8,405 nucleotides of DNA, taken from DATHGT01 sp035317605 (GTDB lineage: Bacteria > Methylomirabilota > Methylomirabilia > Rokubacteriales > CSP1-6). The translations under genes and the position numbers were made by a program. The notes beneath the pieces were generated by a model that ran no database searches, was not told where the DNA came from, and saw only the letters and a list, made by a program, of their open reading frames with translations. The stretch spans positions 1-8,405 of the forward strand of contig DATHGT010000112.1 of the NCBI GenBank assembly GCA_035317605.1. The letters run 5' to 3'. Below, one piece after another: positions 5,363 to 8,405 of the stretch (the stretch's first letter is position 1; every line of letters begins with the position of its first letter).

Positions 5363-6103
5363 ATGAACGGGCCGATCGTCGAGGCGCGCGGCCTCCACAA
5401 GCATTTCGGGGCCCTGCACGTGCTCAAGGGCGTCGATCTGAGCGTCGCTGAGCGCGAGCTGGTGTTCGTGATCGGTCCGTCGGGTTCGGGCAAGTCGACG
5501 CTGCTGCGCTGCCTCAACCGGCTGGAGGAGCCGTCCTCCGGCAGCGTGGTGGTGGACGGCATCGACATGCTCGACGCGCGGACCGACATCAACCACGCGC
5601 GCCAGCGCATCGGCATGGTCTTTCAGTCCTTCAACCTCTATCCGCACATGACCGCGCTCGGCAACGTGACGCTCGCCCTGCGCAAGGTGGCGGGGAAGTC
5701 GCGGGCCGACGCCGAAGCGCTGGGCCGGGCCGCGCTGGAACGGGTCGGCCTCGCCGACCGCGCCGGCCACACGCCGGGCCAGCTCTCGGGCGGCCAGCAG
5801 CAGCGGGTGGCCATCGCTCGGGCGATCGCCCTCGAGCCCCGGGTCATGCTGTTCGACGAGCCGACCAGCGCGCTCGACCCGGAGCTGGTGGGCTCGGTGC
5901 TCGCGGTCATGCGCTCGCTGCGCGAGAGCGGCATGACCATGATCGTGGTCAGCCACGAGATGGGCTTCGCCCGCAACGCCGCCGACCGGGTGGTGTTCAT
6001 GGACGAGGGCGCGATCGTCGAGCAGGGACCGCCGGTCACGATCTTCGAGCGCCCGGCCCACGAGCGCACGCGGGCCTTCATCAGCCAGATCCAGCGGCAC
6101 TGA
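5363..6103 (+). CDS. Amino acid ABC transporter ATP-binding protein (GlnQ/HisP type)
   Basis: A 246-aa ATPase that powers import by dimerising at the inner membrane under the two permeases. All nucleotide-binding motifs are intact: Walker A GPSGSGKST (residues 38-46), Q-loop Q88 in VFQSFNLYPH, signature LSGGQQQR (141-148), Walker B VMLFDE (161-166), D-loop SALD (169-172) and switch His198 (VSHEMGF). The NLYPHMT and HEMGFAR segments are characteristic of the polar-amino-acid (PAAT) subfamily. The ATG at 5363 gives the usual family length and places the first beta-strand (IVEARGLHKHFG) at once. An in-frame ATG at 5144 would add about 73 unrelated residues spanning both hairpin repeats and is rejected. 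No good Shine-Dalgarno precedes the start, which is unusual next to the strong sites of its neighbours. The stop is 3 nt before the first permease. Confidence 0.93.
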   Translation: MNGPIVEARGLHKHFGALHVLKGVDLSVAERELVFVIGPSGSGKSTLLRCLNRLEEPSSGSVVVDGIDMLDARTDINHARQRIGMVFQSFNLYPHMTALGNVTLALRKVAGKSRADAEALGRAALERVGLADRAGHTPGQLSGGQQQRVAIARAIALEPRVMLFDEPTSALDPELVGSVLAVMRSLRESGMTMIVVSHEMGFARNAADRVVFMDEGAIVEQGPPVTIFERPAHERTRAFISQIQRH

Positions 6104-6106
6104 CGC

Positions 6107-6787
6107 GTGTCGCGCTGGGCGCGCTTCACCGAGACGTTCTTCAACACGAAGGTCATGCTCCGGTACCTGCCGGACATCCTCTCCGGCGTGGTGGTCACGA
6201 TCGAGCTGGCCCTCCTCATCGTCGTCAGCGGCATCGCCGCCGGCCTCGCGCTCGCGCTACTCAGAAGCCTCGGCATCCGGCCGCTCAACTGGCTGATCAT
6301 CGGGATCGTCGACCTGTTCCGCTCGCTGCCGCCGCTGGTCGTCATCGTGCTGATCTACTTCGGCCTCCCCAGCGTCAACATTTCGCCCTCGGGCTTCGTC
6401 TCGACCTGGTTGTCGCTGGCCCTCGTGCTGATGGCCTTCTCCGAGGAAATCTTCTGGGCCGGCATCACGTCGGTCGCCAAGGGCCAGTGGGAGGCCGCGC
6501 GCTCGACCGGCCTGTCGTTCGGCCAGACGCTGATGAACGTCGTGCTGCCGCAGGCCTTCCGGCTGACCATCCCGCCGCTCACCAACCGCACCATCGCGAT
6601 CACGAAGGGCACCGCGCTCGGCACCGTCGTCGCCGTCACCGAGATCCTGGGACAAGCGAGCTCGGCGATGTCCAACTCCTATAATCCCTCGCCGCTGATG
6701 ATGGGCGCCGCGGCCTACATCGTGCTCTTCTTTCCCGTCGTGGTGGCGGCCCGCTGGGTCGAGACCAGGTTCGCCTGGAAGCGATGA
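6107..6787 (+). CDS. Amino acid ABC transporter permease 1 (HisM/GlnP type)
   Basis: A 226-aa inner-membrane permease of the PAAT family. Hydrophobic segments lie at about 22-53, 60-88, 98-118, 160-183 and 196-215. The cytoplasmic EAA loop that contacts the ATPase is EAARSTGLSFGQTLMNVVLP (129-148), a close match to the family consensus. The start is GTG at 6107, three nucleotides after the ATPase stop, with no clear ribosome site of its own; translation is probably coupled. Its stop overlaps the next permease start as ATGA. The N-terminus (TFFN followed by a hydrophobic stretch) resembles that of permease 2, in line with two paralogous subunits forming a heterodimer. The ligand cannot be read from the permease. 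Confidence 0.93.
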   Translation: MSRWARFTETFFNTKVMLRYLPDILSGVVVTIELALLIVVSGIAAGLALALLRSLGIRPLNWLIIGIVDLFRSLPPLVVIVLIYFGLPSVNISPSGFVSTWLSLALVLMAFSEEIFWAGITSVAKGQWEAARSTGLSFGQTLMNVVLPQAFRLTIPPLTNRTIAITKGTALGTVVAVTEILGQASSAMSNSYNPSPLMMGAAAYIVLFFPVVVAARWVETRFAWKR

Positions 6788-7446
6788 TCCAGACGTTCTT
6801 CAACCCGGGGATCATCGTCGCGTCCTGGCCGATCGTGCTGGCGGGCCTGCGCAACACCGTGCTCCTCTCGCTGCTCGTAGTGCCGCTCGGACTCATCGGC
6901 GGGTTGATCCTGGCGCTGCTGGCCAGCGTGAAGAACCCCGCGGTGCGCTGGCCGCTGATGGCGTGGGTCGATTTCTTCCGCGCCTTCCCGCCCCTGGTGC
7001 TGCTCATTCTCCTGTTCGCCGGACTGCCCTTCGCGGGGCTGGAGCTGGGCGGCTTCGTCTGCGTGGCCATCGCCTTCTTCCTCAACACCGGCGCGTACTA
7101 CGGCGAAATTCTCAGGGCGGGCATCGAGTCCGTGCCGGCCGGCCAGGTCGAAGCCGCGCGCTCCACCGGCCTCTCTCGGCTTCAGGCCATGGCCTACGTC
7201 GTGTTGCCCCAGGCCGTGCGCAACGTGCTGCCCGATCTCCTGTCCAACACCCTGGAGGTCGTCAAGCTCACCGCGCTCGGCAGCGTGGTCGCGGTGCCCG
7301 AGCTCCTCTACCAGGCCCGCCAGGCCCAGAGCCTCACCTATAATCCGACCCCGATCGTGGTCGCGGCGCTGATCTACTTCCTGATGCTGTGGCCGGTCGT
7401 GCGGCTCCTGAGCCGCCTGGAGAACCGCGCCCTCGCCGGCCGGTAG
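6784..7446 (+). CDS. Amino acid ABC transporter permease 2 (HisQ/GlnP type)
   Basis: A 220-aa inner-membrane permease, partner of the preceding gene. Hydrophobic segments lie at about 8-47, 56-81, 89-107, 155-172 and 189-208. The EAA loop is EAARSTGLSRLQAMAYVVLP (123-142), nearly the same as in permease 1. LTALGSVVAVPELL (162-175) is the conserved segment found after the loop in this family. The ATG at 6784 overlaps the stop of permease 1 by four bases, so the two should be made in similar amounts. It ends the transporter operon and converges on the Tim44-like gene with 40 bp between stops. No convincing terminator is visible in that gap. Confidence 0.93.
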   Translation: MIQTFFNPGIIVASWPIVLAGLRNTVLLSLLVVPLGLIGGLILALLASVKNPAVRWPLMAWVDFFRAFPPLVLLILLFAGLPFAGLELGGFVCVAIAFFLNTGAYYGEILRAGIESVPAGQVEAARSTGLSRLQAMAYVVLPQAVRNVLPDLLSNTLEVVKLTALGSVVAVPELLYQARQAQSLTYNPTPIVVAALIYFLMLWPVVRLLSRLENRALAGR

Positions 7447-7486
7447 GCCCCGAGGTTCCTCGAGACAGGCCGCACGCGCGCCTCGG

Positions 7487-8218
7487 TCAGGACGTCTGGA
7501 TGGCCGAGAGCATCCACGGATTGAGGCCGGACGGGCGCGTGAACGTCCAGAATGCTTCGACGTCCTGTGACGACTTCGAGCCGGCCACGAGAGCGCCCGT
7601 CCGCTCGTCGACGGTGTAGTCGAGCATCTCGCCGACGACGTACGCGGTCACGTAGTCGCGACCGTCCTCGTGCCAGGCTTCCGTGACCTCGGCGTGGATC
7701 TCGATCTCGCCGACGTGGCCCGCGTGTCCGAGGCTCCGCGACCGGTCGCACTGCGCCTGGAGCTCGCCGTGCAGCTCGGGGGTGACGCGATCCCGGAGTG
7801 AGGCGATGTCGCCAGTCATTCGCGCCCTGTGGGTGACGCGGAACACCATCTCGATGTACCCGGTGAATCTGGCGGGATCGAACGCGGGGTCCATCCGGCG
7901 GATGTCCCGGATGCCTTCGTCCAGGCTCACGTCGCCTTGACGCGCGGCGGTGGTCGCTCGCGGTGGCGATTCCGCCGCCGGGGCCGGCGCCGTCATCGCG
8001 GTGCGCACCGGCTGCGCGCGCGCGGCTCGGCGAGGGCGAAAAAACGCCACGACGGCGAGCAACCACCCCGCTGCCCCGCCGGTCGGCGAGCCCGTCGATC
8101 GACGAGCGGGCGCAGGACGAGGCGCCGCGAGCGGCGCCGGGTCCGGCGCCGGCTCGGGGCGCGCGGGCGAGGGACGGGCGGGCGCCGAGTGGGAGCGCAC
8201 ACCCCGACTGCCGAGCAT
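7487..8218 (-). CDS. Tim44-like domain protein
   Basis: A 243-aa protein with two parts. Residues 1-95 are low-complexity and rich in Ala, Pro and Arg. They open with MLGSRGVRSHSAP, like the SRG-Ser region before the membrane segment in many bacterial Tim44-like proteins, and include a short hydrophobic stretch (GGAAGWLLAVVAFF, about 47-60). Residues 97-243 look like the Tim44-like fold: DIRRMDPAFDPARFTGYIEMVF at the start, DIASLRDRVTPEL in the middle and AFWTFTRPSGLNPWMLSAIQ at the end. Mitochondrial Tim44 tethers the import motor; bacterial relatives are mostly uncharacterised membrane-associated proteins. The start is uncertain: ATG at 8218 has no good ribosome site, while TTG at 8230 has GGAG about 6 nt upstream. 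No signal peptide is encoded in frame, which is odd for this family. It probably shares a transcript with the gene ending at 8268. Confidence 0.72.
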   Translation of the reverse strand: MLGSRGVRSHSAPARPSPARPEPAPDPAPLAAPRPAPARRSTGSPTGGAAGWLLAVVAFFRPRRAARAQPVRTAMTAPAPAAESPPRATTAARQGDVSLDEGIRDIRRMDPAFDPARFTGYIEMVFRVTHRARMTGDIASLRDRVTPELHGELQAQCDRSRSLGHAGHVGEIEIHAEVTEAWHEDGRDYVTAYVVGEMLDYTVDERTGALVAGSKSSQDVEAFWTFTRPSGLNPWMLSAIQTS

Positions 8219-8267
8219 GCCGTCGGTCAATCCGCGCTCCGCGCTCGCGCGGACTCCGCGGCCGCGC

Positions 8268-8405
8268 TCATTTCTTCGTGAGAAGCGCGACCCCGTCGGC
8301 GCACGCACGGGCCACGCCCGAGCTGGCCGTGTCCTGCCCCGGCATCTTGTCCCATCCGCCCTTCTCGATGAAGTCGGGCCGCGTCCAGGTGCTCGCTTCC
8401 TCGAA
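8268..8405 (-). CDS. C-terminal end of an unidentified protein (partial)
   Basis: An open minus-strand frame enters from the right edge and runs 45 codons to TGA at 8270-8268. The visible residues begin FEEASTWTRPDFIEKGGWDK, with a single cysteine in VARACADGV, and end in LLTKK. The pattern of a Trp-rich segment followed by a Cys-containing amphipathic helix is seen at the ends of small secreted or lipoprotein domains, but I cannot assign a family. Coding is supported by the codon pattern and by the downstream Tim44-like gene starting 38-50 nt later on the same strand. An ATGA overlaps its stop, opening only a 14-codon frame, which I do not call. Confidence 0.55.
   Translation of the reverse strand, partial: FEEASTWTRPDFIEKGGWDKMPGQDTASSGVARACADGVALLTKK

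Noticed and set aside
7447..7486. Possible bidirectional terminator between permease 2 and the Tim44-like gene
   Set aside because: The only inverted repeat nearby (CGAGG-TT-CCTCG) has a 2-nt loop and no T-run.

Overview
This is a GC-rich chromosomal stretch (about two thirds G+C or more), densely packed with bacterial genes. No rRNA, tRNA, CRISPR array, transposase or phage gene is visible. GC content, polar-amino-acid ABC genes, a carboxymuconolactone decarboxylase-like gene and a Tim44-like protein fit a soil or subsurface lineage such as Rokubacteria/Methylomirabilota, or a high-GC proteobacterium. That assignment is an impression, not a demonstration.

Layout: (1) The 3' end of a DJ-1/PfpI-family gene enters from the left on the + strand. 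(2) Convergent to it is a tight four-gene minus-strand operon, transcribed from about 3507 down to 379. In order it encodes a free-standing N-terminal domain of a cyclopropane-fatty-acid (CFA) synthase, a geranylgeranyl-reductase-family flavoprotein, the SAM-dependent catalytic domain of a CFA synthase, and a membrane fatty-acid desaturase. The genes are spaced 1 nt, a 4-nt overlap and 15 nt. (3) Divergent from this operon, on the + strand, is a small carboxymuconolactone decarboxylase-like gene. (4) Next comes a complete polar-amino-acid-type ABC importer: a secreted binding protein, then after a 231-nt gap the ATPase and two permeases. The gap carries two direct copies of a 41-bp element containing a G6/C6 hairpin. 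(5) On the minus strand at the right end are a Tim44-like domain protein and the C-terminal end of an unidentified gene.

The most interesting part is the lipid operon. Its two CFA pieces add up to one normal CFA synthase (121 + 295 aa), but they are separate genes with a C=C reductase-family flavoprotein encoded between them. Together with the desaturase, the set suggests a route that makes a double bond, adds a methyl group from SAM across it, and reduces the product. This could yield a mid-chain methyl-branched (10-methyl-type) or otherwise modified fatty acid. The analogy is to the actinobacterial tms and proteobacterial ufa pathways, although the flavoprotein here belongs to a different family. 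The function is inferred, while the gene order, domain split and catalytic motifs are read directly from the sequence.

The ABC importer keeps the usual order of binding protein, ATPase, permease, permease. Its binding protein appears to lack the aspartate that normally holds the ligand's alpha-amino group, so the substrate may not be an ordinary amino acid.
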